Shown: positions 1 to 6,683 of the stretch, piece after piece
Layout: each line of letters begins with the position of its first letter
Numbering within the stretch: the first letter of the stretch is position 1
DNA from: an uncultured Oscillospiraceae bacterium
GTDB lineage: Bacteria > Bacillota > Clostridia > Oscillospirales > Oscillospiraceae
DNA length: 10,658 nt
Reading direction: 5' to 3'
Assembly: GCA_900752445.1 (NCBI GenBank)
Contig: CAADVN010000229.1
Location: 1 to 10,658, forward strand
Position numbers and translations under genes: made by a program
The notes under the pieces: model-generated
Told to the model about the DNA's origin: nothing
Seen by the model: the letters and a program-made list of their open reading frames with translations, nothing else
The model's database searches: none

Positions 1-265
1 CGCAGAAGACCACGAGGCCGATGTCTCCGGCCTTGTAAGCGACCTTCTTGGCGAAGCCTCCGCCCCTGTCGCATACGATGGGGACGCCGAGGATTGGGGG
101 CTGGCTCTGGTAGGTGCCTTGCTCGAGCCTCTTGGAGATTGGCTGCACATCGACGGTCTGCTTTGCGCCGTCGTAGGCCGTGACCTTTACGATTTGGGCG
201 ACGTTGATAGCCTCTGCGGCCTTCTTCTGCTGTTGCTGCTCGTATCTGTACTGCGGCGTGTTCAT
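1..265 (-). CDS. Baseplate spike / puncturing protein, Gp138 N-terminal-like (partial, 3' end outside window)
   Basis: Only the first 88 codons are inside the window; the reading frame is open to base 1. The start ATG (265-263) overlaps the TGA of the hub gene as ATGA, with a GAGGTGAGG-type ribosome site just upstream. After a Gln/Lys-rich start (residues 9-15), the visible part holds a pattern known from the N-terminal OB-fold domain of phage protein Gp138: a VDVQP strand (38-42), QPPILGVPIV (55-64), a glycine triplet RGGGF (67-71), and KAGDIGLVVF (78-87). In that family the domain sits on the hub, and the C-terminal part forms the trimeric membrane-piercing spike. Position directly after the hub gene agrees with this. 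The family call is from pattern recognition; the C-terminal spike region cannot be seen. Confidence 0.82.
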   Translation of the reverse strand, partial: MNTPQYRYEQQQQKKAAEAINVAQIVKVTAYDGAKQTVDVQPISKRLEQGTYQSQPPILGVPIVCDRGGGFAKKVAYKAGDIGLVVFC

Positions 266-1107
266 GCGGGCCTCACCTCGATTTCTGTCTTCCAGTCGCC
301 GCTTTGGCTGCCCTTGTGGGTGCCTCGGACGATAATGAACTGCCCGTTGAGGTCGCTCGACTGGATGCGGATGATGTCGGCGGGGCCGAGGTGGTAGTTG
401 AGAAGGCTGTTCCGCTTCTTGGTCTGGGCTTCTTCATCCTTCTCCTCGGTGGTCTTCTTGGTGTCGAGGTCTGTCTCAACCTCGATGACGACCTTTTCCT
501 CATCCGTGCGGAGGAGGCCAGTCTCCGGCGATAGCAGGTAGCCCTTGTTCACGCCGTCCGCCGGGTTGTTGATGATGATTTTCCCACAGCGGATGAGGAA
601 CCGGCTCTTGCAGTCGCTCACGACGATTTCCTTCAAAACGTCCTTGAGCTTTCCTTTGCATACCCTCCCGCGAGGGTATTCCTTGTCGATGGCGAGCTCA
701 AAGGTTCCGACTTCGATACCGAAGATGTTGAGAAGGTCTTGCACCATCGCCTTCGCCTTTATGCTCTTGGTATAGGTCTTGTTGACCTGTGCCGTGAGCC
801 ATTGGTCGAGGGCCTCCGTAGCCGTGATTTTGGTCGTCCATTCTGTGCTGCTGTGCTTGTGGGAAAGGCCGGACACCTGCCCGACGAAGATGACGCCGAG
901 GTCTCCTTCGTAGCCGGCATTGATGATGACCGGGTCTCCCTTTTTGATGCTGTTCCGGGTGTTCGCCGACAGGTTGTAGGCGTTGACGGTGGCCGTTGTG
1001 AGCTCATCACTGTCCTCGAACGGCACCTCGAAGTCGAAGGCGAGGTCGTCCATCGAGTATCTGTTCCCCCCGATTTGGAGGGTCGCGCTGCGGAGCCAGA
1101 AGTCCAT
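262..1107 (-). CDS. Baseplate hub protein (gp27/gpD-like)
   Basis: This 281-aa protein probably forms the trimeric hub connecting the tail tube to the spike. ATG 1107-1105 was chosen because it overlaps the previous TGA (TGATG) and follows a GAGGAGGG ribosome site; the open frame extends further upstream, but that part lies inside the plug gene. Residues 1-70 contain an antiparallel-looking segment with KKGDPVIINAGYEGDLGVIFVG, as in hub domain 1. Later comes a segment ending in ITATEALDQWL and KAKAMVQDLL, then a lysine/glutamate-rich stretch near residues 215-235 (DTKKTTEEKDEEAQTKK). The C-terminus (LNGQFIIVRGTHKGSQSGDW) resembles the end of many hub proteins, where a small strand set closes the ring. 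It follows the plug and precedes the spike gene, the usual order. The fold is inferred from order and motif style, not from alignment. Confidence 0.78.
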   Translation of the reverse strand: MDFWLRSATLQIGGNRYSMDDLAFDFEVPFEDSDELTTATVNAYNLSANTRNSIKKGDPVIINAGYEGDLGVIFVGQVSGLSHKHSSTEWTTKITATEALDQWLTAQVNKTYTKSIKAKAMVQDLLNIFGIEVGTFELAIDKEYPRGRVCKGKLKDVLKEIVVSDCKSRFLIRCGKIIINNPADGVNKGYLLSPETGLLRTDEEKVVIEVETDLDTKKTTEEKDEEAQTKKRNSLLNYHLGPADIIRIQSSDLNGQFIIVRGTHKGSQSGDWKTEIEVRPA

Positions 1108-1463
1108 CACTCGACCCTCCTCTCGTGGAGGTACAGCTTGACTTGCTTCCCGAAATTGTCGAACGTCACTGTGTCGATGTCTTCCCCGGTGAGGCATTGG
1201 GGGATGATGACCGGGAGGGGGAAGCGTTCGTCTTCCACGCTCCCAAAAAGGGGCCGCCCGTAGCGGACGATGTCTCCGTAGACGAGCGGCTCCCCGTCAC
1301 TGGTGGCGAGGTCTACTGTGAAGAAGCTCCCCGCCTCGTTGTACTTGACCGTGAAAGTATAGGTCTTGTCCGTGAGCTTGACGGAGAAGGTGTAGGGCAC
1401 CTTGCTCGTATCAATCTCGACGACCTCGACCTCGTTTCCAAGGTCGATAAGCTGTAATGCCAT
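1107..1463 (-). CDS. Baseplate plug protein, Pam3 gp18-like
   Basis: A 118-aa protein with an AAGGAGGG ribosome site (1469-1476) before ATG 1463-1461; its TGA overlaps the hub start by one base. The protein is almost all beta-strand in character. It begins with an LIDLG strand, has paired strands around residues 24-52, then PLVYGDIVRYGRPLF (residues 60-74) and a C-terminal DTVTFDNFGKQVKLYL (97-112). This layout, a 'plug' beta-barrel with a 'G..V..G..L' strand in the middle and a 'D...Y/F.N.G..V.L.Y' end, is what I know of the small baseplate plug proteins typified by cyanophage Pam3 gp18. These close the distal tube opening inside simple contractile baseplates. Position between the Dit-like and hub genes fits. 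The assignment is by pattern, with no alignment run. Confidence 0.7.
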   Translation of the reverse strand: MALQLIDLGNEVEVVEIDTSKVPYTFSVKLTDKTYTFTVKYNEAGSFFTVDLATSDGEPLVYGDIVRYGRPLFGSVEDERFPLPVIIPQCLTGEDIDTVTFDNFGKQVKLYLHERRVE

Positions 1464-1479
1464 AGCCGCCCTCCTTCCG

Positions 1480-2085
1480 TCAGCTCACGCCGTTGTAGCT
1501 GGCCGTCGCTCTGGTGGCGGGGCCGCTACTGCTGGCCGGTTTGCTGTTGTAGCTGTTCACATAGGCGGCGTAGGCGCTGCTGGAAATGGTCTCCGACACT
1601 GTGGTCTTGAGCCCGTCGCTGCTGGTTTTCTTGGTCTGGGCTGTCGAGTAGCTCGTAGGCTTCCCGGTGTCCTGCTGCGTCATCATCGGCATCGCCCCGA
1701 CTTCGACCACCTCCGAGGAGGAGATGTTGACCTGCTGGAAGGACACCTTGAAGGTGCAGCCCTTCGCGTTCTTGGCCCCGTAGTCGAAAGAGAGGCTTGT
1801 GATGACGAGGTTTGCGATGCGGACGCGCCCTGTGTAGGTTACGATGTCCCGGCGGTCTCGCATGGTTTGTAGCGTCTGCTGGCCCTGCTGGCCGCCGATG
1901 ATGGTGCCGCTTATGGAGAATTTGACCGGGTCTTTTACGACGTGGTCGTTGATGTCTGCGCCGTTCTCGATGGGGTTCGAGGTGACTTTGCTGGACATAG
2001 AGACGGCCTCGCTCTGGATGTTGCCGATGGTGTCCGGCTCGAACCGCACCGAGCCGCTTTTCCGGCCCGTGATGGTGTATGCCAT
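1480..2085 (-). CDS. Dit-like distal tail / baseplate protein
   Basis: A 201-aa protein starting at ATG 2085-2083, with AAGGAGGTGAC (ribosome site) overlapping the TAA of the tape measure gene. Residues 1-125 look like the N-terminal domain of Dit-like tail proteins. They include a conserved-looking stretch with NPIENGADINDHVV (37-50), then VKFSISGTI, a helix-like QTLQTMRDRRD, and paired strands ending in CTFKVSFQQVNI. In this family the domain forms a ring at the tube tip, joining tube to baseplate. The last 65 or so residues are low complexity, rich in Ser, Thr, Ala and Tyr, and may be a flexible tail. The position right after the tape measure supports a tail-tip role. It could also be called a generic baseplate protein; the exact family is less certain than the location. 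Confidence 0.7.
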   Translation of the reverse strand: MAYTITGRKSGSVRFEPDTIGNIQSEAVSMSSKVTSNPIENGADINDHVVKDPVKFSISGTIIGGQQGQQTLQTMRDRRDIVTYTGRVRIANLVITSLSFDYGAKNAKGCTFKVSFQQVNISSSEVVEVGAMPMMTQQDTGKPTSYSTAQTKKTSSDGLKTTVSETISSSAYAAYVNSYNSKPASSSGPATRATASYNGVS

Positions 2086-2099
2086 GCGCTGTCACCTCC

Positions 2100-4586
2100 T
2101 TATGCGTAGGCGTTCTTGATGTTCATGGTGTCGTACTCCTCCTCTCGCATCTCCTTGTAGAGCCGCCGGAACATGGCCTCCGCCTGCGCCATTAGGCTGT
2201 CGGCGGTGCCTTGGTCTACGTTCCCCTGCACTTGAAGGGTGAGGCTCGGGGAGAAGCTGCTCGAGGAGTTGATGTTGCTCGATGCGCCGGCGATGAGCTG
2301 CTCGCTCTTGTCCGCCGGGATGATGGCCGTGCCCTGCGGGAGGAAGGCGACCTCTCCGCCCTCCTCATTGATGCGTGTCCAGCCGCCTTCAAAGTTGTCG
2401 GTGCCTTCCGCGTTTCCGGGAATGGACGTCACGCCGACGCTTACGGACGCGCTGCTCGCGCTGGCCGCCGCCGAGGCGATGCGGTTGAAGGCTGCGACGA
2501 TGGCGTTCGCCCCGCTCTCCGCAGCCGCCGTCATCCGGCTCCATGCCGTTTCGGCGTCTATTGCCATCGTGGCGTAGGTGCTGCTGGCCTCCGCGCCCAT
2601 CGTCTTGAGGTTGAGGTCTGTGATGTCCTTGGTCTCGATGATGCTTTCCTGCGCGGTGGCGTTGGCCTCCGTTGCTGCCCCGGTAACGTCCGAGGTGTAC
2701 TGCGACGTATCGACGGCGAGGCTGACCTCTGTGTTCGCGCTCTCTTGCAGGCCGTTGACGGCTCCGTTGAGCCCTTCGACCTCCTCCTTGCTGTCCTTCG
2801 CGCCTCCGAAAAGGCCGGAGAAGAAATTGACGACGGCTCCGACGCCGTCTGCCAGCCAGCCGATGATAGTGCCGAGCACGTCCCCGATGACGCCCAGAAC
2901 ATTCCCGATGACCTCAAGGACAGGGGAAAGGGCTTCGAGGATGGGGGCGATGAGCCCGAGCAGCTCTGCAATCGGCGGGAGAATGGCCTCTGCGATGCTC
3001 TGGATGACCGGCATAAGGGGCTCGATGAGCGAGATGATGACGTTCAAAATCTCCGTCAGCGGCGGCATAAGGGTCTCGACCAGCAGGCCGAGGATGCTCG
3101 CCAGCGGCGGCAAAACGGTCTGCGCGAGGCTGCCGAATACGTCGATGAGCGGTATTGCGGCTTGGAATACCGTGCCGAGGACGTCCGTGAGGACGGGCAA
3201 AAGGGCCTGCCCGAGCTCCATGATGACCGGCATGGCCTGCGAAAGGCCCTCCGAGAGCATTTCCACGAGGCCGAGGAGCATGGGCTCGATGGTCGGCCAC
3301 GCCTCGATGATGGTGTTGAGGAACTGCTCGATGACGGGGGTGAACTTTCCTCCGGCGTCCTCCATGAAATTCGTCCAGATGCCGTTGAGGCTCTTGGTGC
3401 TATTGGTGAGGCCGTCGGTCTGGTTGATGGCTGCCTGCTGCACCTTGGAGCTCTGCTCGATGATAGAGGCGAGCCGGACTTGCGCGAGCGTGGCTTCATC
3501 CATTTCGTCGATGTTATCCCCGAGGCCCATCTTCATGGCCTGCGCCTTGACCGTCGCTTCGTCCAGCTTTACGCCGTACTCAGCGAGGGCCTCCCCGTTT
3601 CCTTGGATGCCCTCTTGGATGAGGGTGAGGGCCTCGGTATCGTCCATCGAAAAGGCGTTTCCGAAGTCGTAGGCGAGGGACGTGGTCGTCTTGGACAGCT
3701 CCGCCGCCGCGTCGTCTGTGATGCCGAGGTTGGTGTAGAGGGCTTGGTTGCTGACGAGGAAGCCTTGAACTTCTGTGTTGCTGCGGTGAACGGCGTCCGC
3801 GTAGTTGTCGGCCCATTCTCCGACGTCTGTGCCGGCGAACAGGTTATCGAACTTCGCGGATGTGTTCTCCCCGAGCTTTGCTGCCTCTACTGCGGCGCTG
3901 GCAAATTCCTTGATGGCGTCGGTGGCCGCTTGGATGGCTTCGATGCTCAAGAAGGCTGCGAGCGCCCCTTTGATGGCGTCCTTGACTTGGTTGCCTGCGT
4001 CGCTGCCCTCCGCGCCCATGTCGTCGAGCGCCCGCTCTGCGTCCTTGGCCTCATCCTCGACGTCGTCTGCCGCGTCTGCGGCCCCGTTAAGGGCTTGAAC
4101 GAGTTTCCCCTTTATGGTCTGTATTGGATGGGTGAAGGCCGTTCCTATGGCCTTTGCGCCCTTTGTGACGTCGTTCTTGAAGCCTGTGAATTGCTTTTGG
4201 GCGTAGGCGAAGGCCCCGGAAACGCCGGTGCGGAAGCTCTTGGCAAGCGACTGTCCGCTCTGGATGCCCGCTGCCATCGTCTTCTTGAAGGCCGCGCCGA
4301 AGCTGTCGGCCTCCGCTCCCATTTTTCGGAAGCTGTCGCTCGCATCGTCCCCGGCGTCGTCGAAGTCTGCTCCCATCCTCTGGGCGGCGGCTCCGGCGTC
4401 CCGTGCTGCGTCCGCGCCTGCCGCGCCCATGTCGCTGATTGCGCGGCTGCAAGACTGTGCCCCAGCCTCTGCCCGGTCTACAGCCTCATCAACGTCGCCG
4501 AGGCCGCTTTCCATCTGTTCGATGGCGTTCAAGGCGTCCGACGCTTGGAAGCCTACGCCATAGGTGAGGTCTCTTGCGTCTGCCAA
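2100..4586 (-). CDS. Tail tape measure protein
   Basis: At 828 aa this is the largest gene here. Tape measure proteins fill the tail tube and set its length. The start is TTG (4586-4584), supported by a consensus AAGGAGGTGA seven bases upstream; no in-frame ATG lies closer to it. The N-terminal 230 residues are Ala/Asp-rich and helical. The middle (about 230-430) resembles tape measure core domains, with YTNLGITDDAA and NGEALAEYGVKLDEA. Residues around 440-600 are hydrophobic and proline-punctuated, with prolines about every 14-15 residues at first (LPPL, MPPL, MPVI). A motif near residue 735-755, GGWTRINEEGGEVAFLPQGT followed by AIIPADK, is typical of tape measure C-terminal parts. No peptidase or lysozyme domain was recognised. 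If about 1.5 angstrom per residue holds, the tail would be roughly 120 nm long (inference). Confidence 0.95.
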   Translation of the reverse strand: MADARDLTYGVGFQASDALNAIEQMESGLGDVDEAVDRAEAGAQSCSRAISDMGAAGADAARDAGAAAQRMGADFDDAGDDASDSFRKMGAEADSFGAAFKKTMAAGIQSGQSLAKSFRTGVSGAFAYAQKQFTGFKNDVTKGAKAIGTAFTHPIQTIKGKLVQALNGAADAADDVEDEAKDAERALDDMGAEGSDAGNQVKDAIKGALAAFLSIEAIQAATDAIKEFASAAVEAAKLGENTSAKFDNLFAGTDVGEWADNYADAVHRSNTEVQGFLVSNQALYTNLGITDDAAAELSKTTTSLAYDFGNAFSMDDTEALTLIQEGIQGNGEALAEYGVKLDEATVKAQAMKMGLGDNIDEMDEATLAQVRLASIIEQSSKVQQAAINQTDGLTNSTKSLNGIWTNFMEDAGGKFTPVIEQFLNTIIEAWPTIEPMLLGLVEMLSEGLSQAMPVIMELGQALLPVLTDVLGTVFQAAIPLIDVFGSLAQTVLPPLASILGLLVETLMPPLTEILNVIISLIEPLMPVIQSIAEAILPPIAELLGLIAPILEALSPVLEVIGNVLGVIGDVLGTIIGWLADGVGAVVNFFSGLFGGAKDSKEEVEGLNGAVNGLQESANTEVSLAVDTSQYTSDVTGAATEANATAQESIIETKDITDLNLKTMGAEASSTYATMAIDAETAWSRMTAAAESGANAIVAAFNRIASAAASASSASVSVGVTSIPGNAEGTDNFEGGWTRINEEGGEVAFLPQGTAIIPADKSEQLIAGASSNINSSSSFSPSLTLQVQGNVDQGTADSLMAQAEAMFRRLYKEMREEEYDTMNIKNAYA

Positions 4587-4590
4587 GTTT

Positions 4591-4600
4591 TCACCTCCTT
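4591..4600 (-). promoter_or_regulatory. Ribosome binding site that fixes the TTG start of the tape measure
   Basis: On the minus strand this reads AAGGAGGTGA, a full match to the anti-16S consensus, with seven bases between AGGAGG and the TTG at 4586. No ATG or GTG is at a suitable distance, so TTG is the start. A strong site with a weak start codon is compatible with moderate output for a low-copy protein. Confidence 0.85.
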
Positions 4601-4607
4601 AAATGCC

Positions 4608-4639
4608 GAAATAGCCGCCCCCGAAGGGACGGCTATTTC
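4608..4639 (-). promoter_or_regulatory. 14-bp hairpin with UUCG tetraloop spanning the stop of the chaperone extension
   Basis: In the minus-strand RNA, bases 4639-4626 pair with 4621-4608: ten Watson-Crick pairs (GAAAUAGCCG with CGGCUAUUUC), one U-G wobble, then CCC with GGG, closed by a C(UUCG)G loop, an exceptionally stable tetraloop. The TAG stop of the frameshifted chaperone (4635-4633) lies in the 5' arm. The tape measure ribosome site begins eight bases after the stem. The bases after it are GGCAUUUAAGG, not a long U run, so it is less likely a classical terminator than an RNA stabiliser, attenuator or translational insulator. On the plus strand the wobble becomes a C-A mismatch, so the structure is better formed in the coding-sense RNA. 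Confidence 0.7.
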
Positions 4640-5146
4640 TTTCTGTTGGGGTTCCATTCGCCTTGCCACAGCAAGCGGGCCTCGACGGCTTCCCGGTACT
4701 CTCTCAAGTCCATTTCTTTGAGCTCGGAGTAGGTGATGCCGCTGCCGGCGAACACCATGCACCAGAATTCCCTGTTCCGCCGGGCCCGCCGCTGCGCTGC
4801 GGCTACGCTGGCCTCACTCTCGAAGAAAGTTCTCGATGGCCTTGATGAGCCCCTCCGGGGTCTTGAGGTCATCCTTCTCATCGAAGTAGGCCATGCCTTC
4901 GTTTCTCACCTCGGCGGGCGCGATGACGCAGTTCTTGAACATCCTGTCCATGTACTCCGCGCTCTTGCGCTTTCCGCTGCCGGTGTTCCCACACTCATCG
5001 TTGGTCTCGTAGTACCACGACGGAGAAACGCTCTGCAGGGTGAATTCGGTTCCGTTGACAGTTACCTTTTTCTGACGAGCCATATACTTTCGGTAGCCCC
5101 TTTCTGATAATGATTTCGGCCTTTCCGGCCAGTTCTTCTTTGCCAT
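4633..5146 (-). CDS. Tail assembly chaperone, +1 frameshifted long form (G-T type)
   Basis: This is the predicted fusion product, about 170 aa. The first 107 or 108 residues come from the short chaperone frame; the rest come from the +1 frame, read to TAG 4635-4633. The extension contains FESEASVAAAQRRARRNREF, then MVFAGSGITYSELKEM and EAVEARLLWQGEWNPN: a well-formed helical protein segment, not random shadow. It has no good ribosome site or start codon of its own; its only suitable ATG (in CMVF) lacks a clear Shine-Dalgarno and would drop the first part. A short form plus a shifted long form immediately before the tape measure is the lambda G/GT arrangement, in which the T part binds the tube and the G part coats the tape measure. 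The shift is inferred from sequence, not shown by experiment. Confidence 0.75.
4814..5146 (-). CDS. Tail assembly chaperone, short form (G type)
   Basis: This 110-aa protein begins at ATG 5146-5144 and ends at TGA 4816-4814. It sits between the tube and the tape measure genes, where contractile and non-contractile phages carry a chaperone that keeps the tape measure soluble before tube polymerisation. It has a basic start (MAKKNWPERPKSLSERGYRK), then a strand (KKVTVNGTEFTLQSVSP), a predicted helical middle (AEYMDRMFKNCVIAPAEV), and an acidic end (FDEKDDLKTPEGLIKAIENF). The FTLQSVSPSWYYE and MFKNCVIAP patterns resemble PBSX XkdN-type chaperones. The ribosome site is unusual: GGCGGGG instead of AGGAGG, and partly inside an inverted repeat (5151-5183). 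The family call is by context and pattern. Confidence 0.85.
   Translation of the reverse strand: MAKKNWPERPKSLSERGYRKYMARQKKVTVNGTEFTLQSVSPSWYYETNDECGNTGSGKRKSAEYMDRMFKNCVIAPAEVRNEGMAYFDEKDDLKTPEGLIKAIENFLRE
4825..4828 (-). other. Candidate +1 programmed frameshift site (UUU C / CUU C)
   Basis: The RNA reads AAC UUU CUU CGA GAG UGA in the short-form frame. The Phe tRNA on UUU could move forward by one base and pair perfectly with UUC. Alternatively the Leu tRNA on CUU could move to UUC while the A site holds CGA, usually a rare, slowly read Arg codon; that resembles prfB (CUU UGA) and yeast Ty1 (CUU AGG) +1 sites. Both give the same length; the junction would read NFFESE or NFLESE. The short-form stop follows within three codons. 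The extension frame is +1 (equally -2) relative to the short form. No good -2 re-pairing was found. Confidence 0.6.
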
Positions 5147-5150
5147 CTAA

Positions 5151-5183
5151 ATCCCCGCCTTAACGGTAGTTGAGGTCGGGGAT
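5151..5183 (-). promoter_or_regulatory. Inverted repeat covering the chaperone ribosome binding site
   Basis: ATCCCCG (5151-5157) and CGGGGAT (5177-5183) are perfect inverted copies of 7 bases separated by 19. In the RNA the upstream arm is in the last codons of the tube gene, and the downstream arm is the GGCGGGGAU that serves as ribosome site for the chaperone. Pairing would hide the site until a ribosome finishing the tube gene (TAA 5162-5160) opens it. The stem is short, so it may be chance. Confidence 0.35.
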
Positions 5184-5564
5184 GTAGACGTTGACGGTGA
5201 CGGTGGTGGGGTCTTTGCTTCTGGGGGTGTCCGGCATCTTGAGGATGCGGCAGTTCTCCTCGCTGACCTGGATGGCGTCGGCGTCGTTGACGTCCGAAAC
5301 GGAGAAGCGGACGGGACGCCGCTTCGCGCAAATCTCGCGCAGGTACGCAAGGCTCGAAGACGTGCTCATAAGGGGCAGAGCGGCGTTGCCGCTGTTGTTC
5401 GCGTTCTCGCTGTATGCGACGTCGCCCTTGGCCCCCACGCTGGGCGTGACGGCGTCCTCATTGTGGGTGAGGGTTACGACGCCGTCTGCGGCAAAGCCGG
5501 TAATTACCCGGCCTCCGATGGACACAGTGACCTTCTTGGGGTCGTAGGTGCTGACTTCCGGCAT
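5160..5564 (-). CDS. Tail tube protein (DUF3277-like)
   Basis: A 134-aa protein with a full AAAGGAGG ribosome site before ATG 5564-5562. Tube proteins polymerise as hexameric rings inside the sheath. The sequence shows the features I know for DUF3277-type tubes: YDPKKVTVSIGGRVITGF (residues 7-24), a loop with LTHNEDAVTPSVGAKGDVAY (32-51), SENANNSGNAALPL, and a C-terminal pair of strands with RILKMPDTPR and TVTVNVYIPDLNYR. It lies directly after the sheath gene, as usual in contractile phages, and before the chaperone and tape measure. The length is typical for simple contractile tails. The tube should be one of the most abundant tail proteins, and its strong ribosome site agrees. Confidence 0.9.
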   Translation of the reverse strand: MPEVSTYDPKKVTVSIGGRVITGFAADGVVTLTHNEDAVTPSVGAKGDVAYSENANNSGNAALPLMSTSSSLAYLREICAKRRPVRFSVSDVNDADAIQVSEENCRILKMPDTPRSKDPTTVTVNVYIPDLNYR

Positions 5565-5583
5565 GGTGTGTTCCTCCTTTCAC

Positions 5584-6678
5584 TTACGCGGTGAGGGTGG
5601 CCCGCAGGGTGCCTACCACCTTGACGCGGTGGACAGCGCCCTCGAGCAGGGCCTCCCAAGTGATGTCCGGCATCTGGCGGGCGCGGGCTTCCTCATCCGT
5701 GGCATCGGCCCGTTTCGGGACGACGACAGAGAAGACGCCTGCATCGCTTTCCGGGTCTCTGGCGATGATGCCGAGGTCGGTGGCCCGGTTGAGGGTTGCG
5801 AAGACGGCTCCGGCCACCAGCGCGAAGCCTGCGTCGGTGTAGGGCACCTTCGCGTTCTCGAGCAGGACGGAGTAGAGCTCCTCCCTCATGTAGCTGGCGA
5901 TGTAGTCGGCCCCGAGCTGGTTGTCGATGAATTCGCCGTCGCAGCAGACGCCGTTCTTGACGTACTGCTTCTTGTACTCCTCCGTGAGGAAGTTGACGTT
6001 TGCCTCCTCGAGGGCCTCTCTCTGGGCGCTGGTGATTGCAGGCATGGTGATGCCCTGCGGCACCTTGAACTTCCACGTCACGCTCTGCGGGTAGAAGGGA
6101 CCGACGTTGCCGAGGTAGGCGGCGTCCGCCTCCTCATCAAGGTTCTCGGTGTCGGTGTAGATGAGGGCGCACCGGCGGTTCTTGACAGCCAGAGAGAGGT
6201 TGTCAGTCTGGCCGAAGTAGAATTTGCGGTGGTCTTCTTCGCCCGCGCCGAGCTCTGCCTCTGTCGGCTCCGTGCCCTCCGCCCACGCACAAAGAGCTTT
6301 GACGTAGTCGTCTCCGTCTTGGTCGGTGAGCAGCATATACCAGTCGTCGTCGGTCTGGCGGAGGGTCTCGATGGCAGTGATGAGGGCCTCCGCCTTCTCT
6401 CCGTCGTCCTGCCCGGTGGGGGGCGCGATGCCGGCGATTTTGACCTTGCGGATGAGGGTGTCTGCGAGCGTGGTCTTGCCCTGCTCAAACAGGGCACTGA
6501 CCTTCCGATAGGTTTTCGCGGTGTCGCCGCTGTTGGGGTAGTCCTCCGCAACCTCCTCGAGGCTGCGGTAGATGGCGGGGTCTTTGGCCCCGGCGGTGCT
6601 CAAGATGAGGATGTCGAGCGCCTCCGAGGGGTTCGGCTTCGCGTCGAGGTTTACGACGACGATAACGTCTTTCGGCAT
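5584..6678 (-). CDS. Tail sheath protein (DUF3383-like)
   Basis: A 364-aa protein that forms the contractile outer layer of the tail. I chose ATG 6678-6676 rather than a GTG at 6687-6685: the ribosome site AAAAGGAG (6687-6694) lies eight bases before the ATG and overlaps the GTG. The start MPKDVIVVVNL is a typical first sheath strand. The middle has TDDDWYMLLTDQDGDDYVKA (a Rossmann-like part). The C-terminal half carries DGEFIDNQLGADYIASYM, then KVPYTDAGFALVAGAVFATL, both characteristic of DUF3383-type sheaths, where the second segment mediates subunit contacts. Position between the terminator and tube genes agrees. It is short for a sheath; many phages have longer ones with added outer domains. 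I see no sign of truncation. Confidence 0.9.
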   Translation of the reverse strand: MPKDVIVVVNLDAKPNPSEALDILILSTAGAKDPAIYRSLEEVAEDYPNSGDTAKTYRKVSALFEQGKTTLADTLIRKVKIAGIAPPTGQDDGEKAEALITAIETLRQTDDDWYMLLTDQDGDDYVKALCAWAEGTEPTEAELGAGEEDHRKFYFGQTDNLSLAVKNRRCALIYTDTENLDEEADAAYLGNVGPFYPQSVTWKFKVPQGITMPAITSAQREALEEANVNFLTEEYKKQYVKNGVCCDGEFIDNQLGADYIASYMREELYSVLLENAKVPYTDAGFALVAGAVFATLNRATDLGIIARDPESDAGVFSVVVPKRADATDEEARARQMPDITWEALLEGAVHRVKVVGTLRATLTA

Positions 6679-6683
6679 TTGGT

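Noticed and set aside
1107..1197. Longer N-terminus for the hub from a start at 1197
   Set aside because: It would overlap the plug gene by 90 bases; ATG 1107 has a strong ribosome site and the usual TGATG junction.
2578..3672. Second plus-strand open frame of 364 codons within the tape measure
   Set aside because: Another antisense frame of the same repetitive GC-rich region; Ser/Met/Arg-rich composition not like a real protein.
4608..4639. Calling the UUCG hairpin a strong intrinsic terminator
   Set aside because: No run of U follows the stem, and the tape measure gene, which must be transcribed, starts immediately after. It is recorded as a regulatory hairpin instead.
2211..4721. Very long plus-strand open frame (836 codons) opposite the tape measure
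   Set aside because: It mirrors the tape measure, chaperone extension and gap in antisense. GC-rich codon use with few stop-complement codons makes such long shadows. Its translation is Arg/Gly/Val-rich with no domain, and no ribosome site was seen before it.
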